Shown here one piece after another: positions 22,654 to 36,300 of a DNA stretch of 64,000 nucleotides. Location of the stretch: the NCBI RefSeq assembly GCF_019703515.2, contig NC_059346.1, positions 54,351,501 through 54,415,500 of the forward strand, given 5' to 3'. The position numbers and the translations under genes were made by a program. This stretch comes from Myxocyprinus asiaticus (taxonomy: Eukaryota; Chordata; Actinopteri; Cypriniformes; Catostomidae). Each line of letters starts with the position of its first letter. The stretch's first letter is position 1. The notes under the pieces were generated by a model. The model searched no databases, was not told the DNA's origin, and saw nothing but the letters and a program-made list of their open reading frames with translations.

Positions 22654-24370
22654 ATTATAAGTAAAAAAAGACATTCTGTAGCTGCTTTAGGAAACAGGTC
22701 ATTTTTATAGGCAAAACACAAAAAACTGCTATCTGAAAAAAGAAAAATAGTTTAATGGGGCAAACAATTTGTACACCACAATACAAAATGTAATGATGGG
22801 AATTAGTAACGGGCAATTGGGAAACTCGAATATACAGGAGACGTTCAAACCTGGAGTCAAAGATATAAAGAAAATTATCCTTTGCGAATTAGGTTTATTA
22901 AAAACACAAGCGTTAACCCATAAAACAATTGCCACAATGATGTACAAGGATGTACAACTAAGGACATTTTCTGCTGTACACTATAGTCTAAACTCCAACT
23001 GAAATTATTACAGATAAAATTTTAATTTCGATGTGCACAAATAAAATCATAAGGATCCAAAAAGATGAATCGGAAGAGATTCAAGAAGTCGCACGCCGTA
23101 GTAACAAAAGAAACCGATATTACAGCTGAGCTTTACATACTACATATGTAAGGCTTGGGGATCTTTCTCAATCATTTTACAATAACTTCTGAGGTTATTA
23201 CAAATAAGCACATTTGCTGAATATTTAAAATAAGTGATAATGCTAGTTTATGATTCAGTAAGGCAAAGTGCTGGGGTTTAAATAAATGTTTATGGGCATA
23301 AAATGGAAAAGCTCCTTGATTCTGTATAGTGTGAAAATTCTGTACATTAGTGGAGCTCATATACATTAACTTAGTGAAACTGTAGTGAATTTATAAACAT
23401 ATAATGTAGAATGAAATACTTGCAGTTGACCTGATAAGCGGTTGGCGTTCCATTTTTCAATTCTTAGTAGTCATACTAGATGTATAAAATAAATATGCGA
23501 ACATAAGACAGCTGCAACACGGCCGCGTTGTTTAATAACCGCATGATAATGCAAAGACGACAGCTGAAGTTTCTTTGAGATTACAAAACTGGATGTTTCT
23601 TTTCTTTTGGAGGCCACTAAAGTAGATCTCTGGTTTCTAAAAACAAAAGAAAACCATTTGCGCAAATAAAATGACTTGGATGGGTAGCTTAAAGGTAAAC
23701 ATCTGAATTTTCATTCTGTAACCATGGTAAGATGAACTGCCCTTTCTGTTGAACTGTACCGCAGATAAAACAACCGTGACTCAAAATTGTGTTGCACATT
23801 TGCTTGTTAATGTGGACTAAATACTCTGACCAAGCTCTCCTAGTTCTCATCATTGGGTTGTCAAGCTTGGATCTACTTAAAAACAACAAAAAAGAAACAC
23901 ATATTAAAAAAACAGAATGAAGAAAAGTACAAACACATGCACAAGTGCCGTTACACTCCCCAAAACTTGGTTAAAAGGACGTACAACTGCACTCGTGACG
24001 CACGTATATGCAAATGTGATGTTTTAACTTTATGCACACATCCTGCTAACATCCATCTTTTAAAGCACACTGTCATGCTATTGTGCGCCTAAATGCATCT
24101 TTCACCCACCCAGCAACGAATATAGCAGTCAAAGTGCCATTTTTGTCATAAGCCCACATCAAAAAGCACTCATTTCTTTTCGTGAAGAATGCTTTCCATC
24201 TTTTCGGTGGGTCATTACAGTCACAGATCTTGCATGAGGGCCAAGTGAAGTTAGAAGTCCAGTCAAACATTCCCAACACTTTCTTAACCTCACAAGTGTC
24301 CCTGTTCTCATGGAGTGTCTTGTTTCAAGGCCTCTGTGACCATCTTGCGGTATGTCTGCCAGGGCCCTGG

Positions 24371-27300
24371 TCAGGGTTTACCGTTTAGATTAGCACGTCT
24401 GTGGCCGAGTAGTGAAGAGAGCAGTTTGTGAGCCCGAGGGGGGCGTGAGGGGGCCTGGCCGAGTCGCATCATGTGCGGTGAGCGCCACACTTTAATAGTG
24501 GAGTCGTCGCTGGCGGAGAGCAGCAACTCCTGGTCCGCTGGACAGAAGGCCACGGAGTTCACCACGTCATCGTGCTGCAAGCGCGCCAGGCAGATGTTAT
24601 AGTGCCGGTCCCATATATAACCGTGCTTATCCTCTGCACCACTGCAGACACAGTAATTACACTAATTAGAGGAGAATGCAAACTTGTGGTGCTGTAATTA
24701 TGTTAAGTACTTAAACATTTAGACTTTAGATTTAAGAAGCATTTTAACATTCAGAGATCATTTGATCATCAAGCATTAATAACTTAATCCTTGTGGGACC
24801 TTCGTGACATTTTTGTCTGTTTCATTTTAGTTTTTTCGATCATTTGGCTGTGTTAATGCCAATGGCATAAATTTTGCCAAAGGTGTGTATTTTTGGGGGG
24901 AATTTTGATATTTCAACCTCAGTTCCTATAATACATGTATAATACACTGTGTACACAAAATAGTTACACTCAGGACCTTCAGGGCAAAAATGTCCCCATT
25001 GAAACCCATTAAAATGGCAATATTTGATCCTAGTGCCATTAAAGCATAAAATCATGAATTCTATGATATTATGCTTTCATTCTGGAGCCCTGGCTTCAAA
25101 ATTTAAATGTTTAATATTTTCCACCAGATGGCGCCATTTTTCTCATGTTTAGCCTATGGAGCAAATACATGCTTTTTTCCTATTTTCTGTTTGCTGTATT
25201 ATAGAGCACTGCAGGCCAGTTGAATAAATGATGCAGCTAAAATTGTGTGGGTGTGTTGGTATGGATGTCAGAGTGTGTTTTGTATGTGTGTACTGAGAAA
25301 TGTGTGTGTGTGTGCATGTGTAAAAAAACAACAGTGGCATTTAAAGGGTTAAAATCCTGAAAATGAATGAATATTTGGTAGTTATGATCAGGACTGATGT
25401 TGGCTAAAAAATCTATGTCAGTGAAAGTGGAAAATAATATTAATATATAATATTTTTATGGCAGTTTTTTGACATTTTTGTCCTCTAAGGACCTCTGAGT
25501 AACTTTTTTAATGTTTAATGGGTTAATGTTTGTGGATGATTAAGATCTATTGTTACATGATGTGGCAATTACATTATTATCTCTGAAAAATAATCTGATG
25601 ACATTCAACCCTAAAGAAATGTCAGTTGGAAGAGAGGTGTGATTTTATTGGTAGCAGTGCATGTTTTGCTGTGTTTTTAAGTGCTTCCTTATAAAATAGG
25701 TGTGGGTCACAATAATCGAACAATTGATTAGAGAGGGTAACTAGTTCATTTAGATTTTTTTTTTTTTTATTCTAATTTTTTGTGATATTTTTATCGGCAT
25801 GCTCGGCTTTATCTGTTAAGTTAAAGCCAAGTCATATTTAAAAGCTCACCTTACACACATTCTGTGGACTTCGGTACCAAGTCGATACTAAATTAAAAAA
25901 TATGTAATGATACCAGTGTTTCTGCAGTACGGGTAGTACCAAGTGCTTCACTGTAATACAATTTAAAACATCGATTTAAAACATACACCACATATACAAA
26001 CACTCCAAAACTGTGTCCTACATTTCATTTGTGAGACTCAAAGGCCAGTGTAAAGAGATGAGATTTCAGACGTGACTTAGAAGTCTATAATGATTACACT
26101 GGACCATGTGGCAAACTGTTTATCTGGAAAAATGAAGCTTCCCACAAAAAACACTCGTCATAATAAAAGCACGATTCTAAATAAAATCTAGATGCCTGAA
26201 ATTGAATAAAAATATATAGAAAAATGTAATATTCACTGTAAGCTTGTTAATAATACGTCGGAAAGTAAGAGTTGGGTATATGGGAAAGGGTGACGGAGAC
26301 TGTCTCCGGATGTCGATGGGGGTAGAAAAGAAAGTCTCAGCTTACTAATGTTCTAATTATTATGTTTCTATGAACTCTAAAGATCACGGAGAGAGAGCGC
26401 AATATGCAGCGCATCTGTTTGAATTAGCATGATTGGCCACCACATTAAGAAGCTTCAAAACAACATTTATTGTTTGAATTTGGTGATAACCTGAATGAAA
26501 GCTGAAAATAAAAATATCATTAAACACAAAACAGTCTAAAATCACATTTCTATGTAAACAGCCCATTGCAACTTTAGACTCAACATGAAAAACCCAGTTA
26601 ATTCATCAAATATCTTCCCTTTTAGAATTTAAGACAACTGTGAGGTTATCCTACCTTTAAGATGTTATTTACGGCGATTTTTAAGAACTTTTTTTTTTTT
26701 TTGAGAATTTGAATGTTTCTTAAGTTTTATCTTAAGAACAATCTAAAGAAAAGATAAGAACTTTCTTAAGAAGTTTTTCGGGAATACAAAATGTTTTTTT
26801 TTTTTTTTCACCCAATTTGGAATGCCCAATTCCCAGTGCGCTTTTTAAGCCCTCGTGGTGGCGTAGTGATTCGCCTCAATCCGGGTGGCAGAGGATGAAT
26901 CCCAGTTGCCTCTGTGTCTGAGACCATCAACCCCACGCATCTTACCACATGACTTGTTGAGCGCGTTGCCACGGAGACATAGCGCGTGTGGAGGCTTCAC
27001 GCCATCCACCGCGGCATCCGCACTCAACTCACCACGCGCCCCACCGAGAACGAACCACATTATAGCGACCACGAGGAGGTTACCCCATGTGACTCTACCC
27101 TCCCTAGCAACCGGGCCAATTTGGTTGCTTAGGAGACCCGGCTTGAGTCACTCAGCAGGCCCTGGGATTCGAACTAGCGAACTCCAGGTGTGGTAGCCAG
27201 CGTCTTTTACCACTGAGCTACCCAGGCCCCCACAAAACAAAATATTCGTAACTTTTTTCTTAAGTTAGAAATTAAATTGAAAATGGTAGTTAAGAAGAAA

Positions 27301-30300
27301 TTTCTTCTTAAGAAGGTTTCGTGAATCCAGCCCCTGATTCTTTTAAACATCATGGTTAACCCTTCTTATTGAAAAGATAAGACACTTTAATAGTATGTAC
27401 TTCAAACTGCAACACACCCCAATAATGCTCTATGCCATTACCACTGTGAAAACCACGTGGTAGTATGGGGGTTTGTGAGTTACCTGGCAACAAAGTCCCG
27501 GCTGACATCAAGGAAAATGAAGAAGCACTCATCGTTGGGTGTGAAGGCGCGGTGGGCTCGAAGGCTGCGGCGTTCCTCTCGAAGACTCTTCAGATCAATC
27601 ACGTGCAGGTCGATCTCTTCAGCGATGGGTGGAGGGGACATGGGGTCAGAGATCACACAGCCTGTCGGCCATGCTCGACTGTTCACATACAAGTACCTGT
27701 ACGAGGCCATTTTTAATTAATAATGCCCTGATTTCAGCAGGGTTCCCACACCTTTTGACCAATAAACTTCCATGACCATTCCAGTCGTTATATAGCTGGA
27801 GCAGATTTCCATTTTTATCTAAGGTACCAGTTCTACTAAACTAGTAATATTTGCCACCCAATGAGTCACACATACTGTGAACCTCAACTTTACCATAATT
27901 TTTAAGATCTTATCATCTTTCTAAGATTTTAGCAACTTCCATGACTTTTCCAAGCCTAGAAATCACAACTGTAAAATTACCTGACAAATGATTTATCTCA
28001 CATAAAAGAATTTGAATGTGGAAATGAATTTGCTGAGTAAACTGCATTAATCCAAAGTCAATTGAAAGCTTATGATGAACAGCTGCATGTTACTCATGTA
28101 TTGTTGTACAGCGCTCACCTGTGGTCAGGTGACAGGCCCATGCCAATGATGTGGCCGTGTATGTCAATCACATGATCAAGCGAGTCAAAGAATTCCTCTG
28201 TGCTGCGCTCCTCTCCTAAGACAGGCCCACATGTCGTCATCTGATCAGGCATTATCCGCTTGATACCTAAAAAAAACACACACACAAAAAAATTATAAAT
28301 TACCAAACACAGTTCACTTTTTACGTGACATATGGGGGCATTTTAGGGGTAAATAAAACAAACTCTGAGAACAAAGCAGATGTGCTAAATGATATCTTGT
28401 GTATTTGCTAGTCTCAGTCTCAGCAGGCATGCCCACGGACCAACCATAGTCCATGCACAAACTGTCTAATGCATACTGCACACAAAATCAGAAAGAACTC
28501 AATGTAATAAGCACTAATCTGATTGGCTGTCTTCAATAAAAGCACATACATATATAAATCAGGTTTTTTTACCAGTCCACCTGGACACAAAGTTGTGGTT
28601 ACAAGGTAATGGGTTGATACAACAAGTGCATTTGAAGACGAAATTATCACTTGGATTTGCCAAAGATTGGCAGGTCAGTGTATCAAACCTTTAAATGTCA
28701 TCAGTTTTGTTTGAGGCACGTAGTTTGAGGCACTTTCTAGCTCTTCTGACCTTGTTTGACCCTAAAATAATACAGACTCCTGCAACACACAGAGAAACTA
28801 GATCTCATCCTTACCCATAAATCTATCACTAATAATCCTTGTTACTCTTCTGCATATCTTTGACCATTTCTTTATCCAGTTCTCCGTCACCCTCCCTTCT
28901 TCTTTACCACTTACTCCACCTCGTCTCCTTTTGCCGTAACCTCCATTCTTTCTCACCCACTTGCTTCTCTTCTATGGCCTCTACATCCTTTCCCTCCACT
29001 AACCACTTCTCTTCACCTGAAGTAAATGATACAAATGCTCTTTTCTCAACATTGACTTGATGCCTTGATAGTTGTCTGTCATCTTATCTCCAGAATAGAG
29101 TGTGCCACACCCTCTAGCCCCTATCTGTCGGAGACTCTTCGTGACCATCGTACCAAGCTCAAATCTCAATCTCTCCTTTCCTCTTTCTCTTCTAGTGTTT
29201 CTGCTGCAAAGGTTGACTATTACCAGAATAAGTTCAGTAACACTTCAGATTCTTCTCTATCATCCCATAACTTCTGTCTGCTGATGACTTTGCCAATTTT
29301 TTCACTGACAAAGTGGTGACAATCAACAGCCAGTACTCTACACCACACACCCACAATACACCTCATCCTCGGTTTTCCTCTTTCTCTCCTCTCTCTGAGA
29401 CTGAGGTCTCCAAAGTTGTTTTTATTAACTGTCCTACCACCTGCTCCCTTGATCCTTTCCCTTTCTATCTTCAGCAAGGTGACTCTCCAACAATTTTGCC
29501 TCCACTCATGCATCATCAACACATCTCTTACAACGGGAAACTTTCCTAACACATTTAAGCAGGCTTGAGTAGCCCTAGTGCTCAAAAATTCACAACCCCA
29601 CTCTAGTCGATAACTACAGACTGGTTACTTTCCTACCTTTCCTGGCTAAAATTCTTGAGGGGGTTGTTTTCAACCAGTTGTCTGCTTTTCTTTCACAGAA
29701 TAATCTACTCGACAGATATCAGTCTGGCTCCAAAAAAGGACACTCAACGGAAACGGCCCTCTTGTCAGTAGCTGAAACCCTGTGACTGGCAAGAGCTAAC
29801 TCCGCATCATCTGTCCTTATTCTTCTTGACCTCTCTGCTGCTTTTGACAGTGAACCACCAGATTCTTCTGTCCATCCTCTCTGACCTGGGCATCACAGGA
29901 ACTGCACTTGGCTGGTTTGAGTCGTACCTCACAGACAGATCCTTCAAGGTCTCCTGGAGAAGAGAGGTGTCCAAGTCACACCCGCTAACCACTGGTGTTC
30001 CCCAGGGATCAGTGCTTGGACCTCTCCTCTTCTAGATCTACACAACATCACTCAAACAAATAATAAAGGCACAGGGCTTCCCCCATCACTGCGACGCAGA
30101 TGCTATGCAGTCGTTCCAGCCCGACAACCCCACCGCCTCAGCTCATATTTCAGCCAGCCTTTCAAATATCTTGGCCTGGATAAACGAACCTTAAGCTCAA
30201 CCTTGCCTAGACAAAACATCAGGTAATCCCTGCCAACCCATTTGTTTTCCACAACCTCACAATTCATGTTGATTCAACAATACTAATGCCAACCAGCACA

Positions 30301-33300
30301 GCCAGGAACCTGGGAGTGGTGTTTGATGACCAGCTAAACTTCACTGCCCAGGGGCCGGATTCATGAAAATGTTCTTTAGAAAAAAATTCTTAAGTTCTTA
30401 GGATAAATTATAAGAAGTTTGTAAGAATGTTCCTAAGTGCAATTCTTGAAAAATTCTTAAGAAGTTCTCAAATATTTTCTTAAGAACATCTTAATTTTTT
30501 CTTAAGGACAAAAAGGCAGGCTTTGACATTGTCTGATCAGCCTGCTCATGGGCTTGCCTTGTCTAACAGCCTACAACAAATTATCGTAACGATAAATGTA
30601 TCTATTAACCTTTTTTTTTTTTTTTTTTTTTAAATTAGCAAGCACCTCAGGATATTTTTTTTATTTTTTATGTAAAGTGCGTGAGATGTGTTAGTTTAAC
30701 AACACTACCTGTCATAGGAGAATTTATTTGCTGCTAAACGTTTGATAAATTTTAATTTGACATGGAGGAAAAGAAACAAAAACTTCAGCAGACAATCTGG
30801 ATGTTCTTGTTGAGGAAAATTAATCCTAACTTTTAGATGTTATTTACGACGATTTTTAAAAAAAATTTTATTTTTTTGAATAGAATTTTAATATTGCTTA
30901 AGTTTTTTCTTAAGAACAATTTCTTAACTTTTTTCTTAAGTTAGAAATTAAGAAGATAATGGTAGTTGAGAAGACATTTCTTCTTAAGGTTTCAGGAATC
31001 CACACCAGATCTTGTCAGCCACACAGTCTTGCAGGTCTCTGCTTCACAACATCTGAAAAATCATACCCTTCCTGTCTGAATATGCTCTGCAGCTCCTGTC
31101 CAAGCTTTAGTCATTTCAAGACTGGATTACAGCAATGCTCTGTTGGCCGGCCTCCCAGTTAGTGTGCTTAAGCCACTCCAGGTGGTCCAGATCATGGTGG
31201 TGTATCTGGTCTTCAATCAACCAAAGAGGGCTTCCGTCAACCCCCTCTTGATATCACTCCACTAGCTAAAAGTAGCTGACTGCAAACTCAAGACTTTGAC
31301 TTTGGCCTTCAGGACAGCCAATGGAACAGCACCCTCTTACTTCAATTCACTCCTCCAGGTCTATGGCCCTACTCGCTCTCTGCGGTCAATGAATGAGCAA
31401 CACCTGGAGGTCTCATCACAATCATTCACTTTCTGTTCTTCTGTGGTGGAATAAGCTTCCATCCTCCACCTGATCTGCTAAAACCATCTCAACATTCAAA
31501 AAACAGCTGTAAACATATCTCTACCATCAGCACTTTACCAGCCCACACTTACCATTTAATTATTTAATAAAAATGTCATTGTCTGTCTCTTTCTTCTGCG
31601 CATGCTTCTATATTACTTTGGCACTCTTAGTGCGATACTGCAGATATTTTTGACTTTTGTAAGACAACTTGTTTCTTTTCCTCATTTGTCGCTTTGGAGA
31701 AAAGCATCTGCTAAATGACTAAATGTAAATGTAGTAGCAAGTAAACTAGACATCCACAAGCAAAACTGCATATTCTGCTTTGTTTTCTTAGTTATGTCTG
31801 TGAAATAGTCTGCACTTAATTTCTATAATGTACTTAGTCGGTTTCTGTACACAGTCTCAGAGATTCCTCTGAAGTGCTAATTGTAGATACCTTGTTAGCA
31901 TCAGATCTGCCATTTGATTTAAATATGCATCAGACGAAGAGTGAATGGACTATGGTCTGTCAAAGGGTGTGCCGTCTGAGGCTGTGAATAACACTGACAT
32001 ATTTGTGATACAAACAGACATTCACCTATCTGGTGAGGGGAGTAGGTAAGGCTGCCAGTGGTGAAGAGGAGGTAGGTCTTGTCCTCTCCTTCTCCAGGAG
32101 CAGAGGGAGACACCAGGTTTGGATCAGGAGCTTTGGTACGTCTGCTGCCCATTAGCCGGGCCACCTGCGTCTCCAACTCCCGGTCACGAGCTGCTATGTT
32201 CTGACGACCCTAAACACAAAAAATAAAGAAACATACAGTAAAATGTGCACATAACAGACCATATATATCAACTGTTGAAGGGATGCTTTCAACTCACTTT
32301 TTACTAAAACTTTTTCCAGTCAAGTTTAATCTGTTATCATACATTTGAGAGAAAAAAAAAAAAAACGATCCTTGTGACCTATTACCAATGATAATCAACA
32401 AGAAAAAAAAAAAAAGGTAGGGCAGGACACTGATTGAATCCTAAAAGGTGCTCTCTTTATGACAGCCTCTGGGGATGGTACGTTAACTTTAAGACATTGA
32501 AACAAATTCAACTTCAATTATTCATTCGGCAAATGCTTCGTATTGGGCTTGCACACTTAGGAAATGGAAATTAAAATTTACAAGTGAATTTTATATTTTT
32601 ATTTTGACCACAGTATGCTTCCAGTGAGCTCCAATTGATTCTGGATCATTTCACATGCTGCTTTTGTCTCAGTGTCAAAGTTTCTGTTAACAACTTTTTC
32701 GGCTGAAGAGATTCTCATTACTGCAATGCAAAAAAAACAATTAAATTTGACTTAAATTGTAAAGTACTTATACAATCATTGCATTAGAGTATATTTTTAT
32801 AGTAATACAGTAAAAAATGACTATTACAGTAATAAGAATCTAATGAGAATCATCACTGAGAATAATAGGATCAACAAAAAACTTAAATTAAACATGTCTT
32901 ACAGCAGGGGTGCTCACACTTAGTAAAAAAACATTATTTATAGAAATAATAAATTGGTTGGAGAAACTTTAACACAACCCTTACCCTCCCCCTAAACCTA
33001 AATATAACCAATTAGGAAGAGCTTTCCTCAAATACAAATGAGTCTTCCCATGCCATCCTACATTTTGGAATTCTGTGCACTGGGGAGCTATATTAAGGAT
33101 ACAAAAAGAGTGATCTTTTTTTTCTCCCCAATTTGGAATGCCCAGTTCCCAATGCGCTCTAAATCCTCGTGGTGGCGTAGTGACTTGCCTCAATCCGGGT
33201 GGTGGAGGACGAATCTCAGTTGCCTCCGCGTCTGAGACCGTCAATCCGCGCATCTTATCACGTGGCTTGTTGAGTGCGTTACCGCGGAGACCTAGCACGC

Positions 33301-36300
33301 GTGGAGGCTTCGCGCTATTCTCCGCGGCATCCACGCACAACTCACCACACGCCCCACCGAGAGCGAGAACCACATTATAGCGACCACATGGAGGTTACCC
33401 CAACGTGACTCTACCCACCCTAGCAACTGGGCCAATTGGTTGCTTAGAAAGTCTGACTGGAGTCACTCAGCACGCCCTGGATTCGAACTTGCGAGGTGTG
33501 GTAGTCAGTGTCTTTACTTACTGAGCTACACAGTCCCCCGCCCCCCGCCCAAAAAGAGTGATCTTTAAGATTCTCGTTGTTTGTGTAGTTTCTCTCTCTA
33601 CTGCCTTTTCCTTTTGACATGTTAACGAGATCGGTCAGTGTTTGTCCCACGGTTGACGTAATTAGCAGCCCTGTCTTCCGGTAATGAGAATGTAAGAAAG
33701 AAAATATGCCTAAATGTCAGGGAAATAATGTCACAATGCAAATAAAAATAATTAATTGTCCTAAAATAGCCTTTTTGACTTCTTTTAATTTTGTGGTGAA
33801 ATGTGACCTGGACATATTTTTATGAGATTTACGCAGACTTATCTTCACAAAAAGAACACATTATCGTCATATTAAGTAAGCATGTTACGCATGAGATCTG
33901 CTAGAGCTCCAATTACTCCTAGTCAACAGTTCTTACATGTATAACATGCTGCAACCCAGGTGGGTTCAATGAGGACAGATGCACAGAGCTTCTCTGGTCT
34001 CCTCGCTCATCCACTTCCTCGTCCTCATCTTCATCCTCCTCCTCTTCACTGTCAGTGTTTCCCAGGTCAAACAGCAGAGGCTGGTGCTGCTGTGTGTGCT
34101 GGGCCTGAGCTTGAGCCTGTGACTGAGCCTCATAGTCGAGCAGCAGGTCTGGAGAGTCATGTCGACGGCAGTGAGCCACCATCACTGTACGGATGGTGCT
34201 GGCGTTGATGTTCTGGATCTTAAACAGGCGTTTCACCACATTCACGTTTTCTGACTCAATGTCCTTGAAACGGAAAGGGACAACACTGAGTAAGCAGTTT
34301 GGACAGCAAAACTTTGTGTAACAGCAAAAAAATGTATTAAGTGAGATTTGAAAAAAGAATCATGTTTCCATCCAGCAGTTTTACACGATATCCCAAAATG
34401 CACATAAAAATACATGGATGGAAACCAATCTAATGACAATTCGTCCATATTTTCATCTTCACTTCAATGCATACTTTGATTAGATATTAGATGTTCTAAA
34501 TTAAAGCTAATAATAGCCTTTTTAAAAAAAGCACTGTGGCAGTATTTTAAGGCTTGGGTACATACTACCATTGGATACTGTGCAACAGTACTTCATACAC
34601 AATGCAACACTTTCTAAACATTTTCTAAAACATCACTATAAGAGCACATAAGAATTAAACACATGTGTACCTGGAAGGCTTTGTTGAGCCACAGCACAGA
34701 GCACGAGGTCATGTTGCCAATCCAGTGCAGGTTACCAGAAATCAGGTGAGTCTCATTCAGCCAGCACCCGAATACGTCATACGGCTTATTTCTCACGCGG
34801 GACAGCAGAGTGAAGTTCTCTTTGGATCCATAACAACAACAGGTCAATCAGAAATAGATTTACTATGGTAAGTAACTGTGGGTATCTATGGGTATGCTCT
34901 CTACCTAAACTGATGACTGCGATCTCTCCAGAGGAAGAGTGATGTGGGCCCAGGTAAACTCCTGACACCAGCAGGAGTGTGTCATCAGCATTAAACTGGG
35001 AGAACTGAGTGTAGCCCCAGTTAAACTGTCGCATGCTGGAGCTGTGAACCAAAGAGATATTGCCATCTGGTTGCTCTGTGTCCCAAAGCTGTAAAAAGCA
35101 CAGCAGGCATTATGAGCATATGTACACACTGTGACAAAGATGGAGAGAACTAGCCTTCAATGAGGCCCATGTAACAAAACAGACAATTACAGGGTTTTTG
35201 ACCAACGACATGGACATCAACAATTTTTTGAACATCAGAATTACATAAATTACAATTTCTATTGATAAATAGGGGGAAGTGTTGTCATTCTTTGGAGTGC
35301 TTAATCCTGTTCTGTACACAGATTTCAAACACAAAACAAAATGTAGGGAAGAATGACAGCCTCAGTCAACAGTAACTTTCACTGCACCTTTTTTCCATAT
35401 TTTGAAAGTGACTAAGACCCCAATATACATAAAGTGAAATCAAAGAATGAATGTGACATCATATAACAAAAATAAAACTCTAGCAAAAAAGGGGATTTTG
35501 AGTTCGTTTCGGTGGTTCAAAACAGCTCGCCAGCGTGAACTCTCAGGAAAACGTCTTACCACCTGCTGAACACCCCTTAATACTTCCATTGGTCCATGTC
35601 ATTGGTAGGTGTGACCTGGAGCTCCACCTACTTTGAGGCTGACATTCCGGTTACGTTCCTCAGTTAAGTTCAGTCAGCATGTACACACTGGCGTACAGAG
35701 TTATCAAGCTGGTGCAAACTTACCTACATCTGTACGATCGTTCACATGTATGCATTTTCCAAGACCATGTCGTGCATGTTTTATAAATGTTTTAATTAGT
35801 CTACAAAAGGAATCAAATCTACTTAAATACTATTAAGTGCCCATTCACTCTGTTGTTTGATATGCTGCTTCACTCATGTGCCACCTGCAGATGAAAGCCA
35901 TTCACACATTCACATTAGAGATATGTTGATAGTCATCGTCCTTTTTGTCTGTATTCTGCTCATTTATATCTCTGTCACTCTGTAGTATCAAAGTCATCAT
36001 AAAATACAGAGTGTAACCGGTGCACATTGTGACCTTGCATACCTTGTTAGCACATTTTAGCACTATGGATGCAGAATGTAAACATGACAAATTACACATA
36101 GGGCTCTATTTTCATGAGTGTGCTAACGCAGCGCAACGACAGCACGCTATGTCTTATCCTATTTTCGTGAGAGCGCTAATTCTAAGCACAATTTTAATAC
36201 CAGCGCAAAGCGCAAGTGGGCGTGGGTGGGAGTGTTTGCGCACAAAATGTGGGTGTATTGTATGTTAATGAAGTGCCGCAAAACGCAATTTGCTATTTTC

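Larger units (their letters stand above)
20375..24370. other. Spacer between convergent traf2 and fbxw5
   Basis: No gene is supported here. It should contain both 3'UTRs. A TA microsatellite lies at 20619-20653 and an inverted-repeat element at 21808-22653. 22660-24370 shows no repeat structure I recognise and may be fbxw5 3'UTR. Confidence 0.5.

Noticed and set aside
24182..24388. + strand frame overlapping the fbxw5 3' end
   Set aside because: Antisense to the fbxw5 terminal exon and its flank; no independent motif.
26845..27196. Open frames of 75-103 codons on both strands, rich in Pro/Arg
   Set aside because: They lie wholly in SINE copy 2; similar frames occur at the matching places in copies 1 and 3 (3048-3293, 32981-33373). 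They are by-products of a GC-rich repeat.
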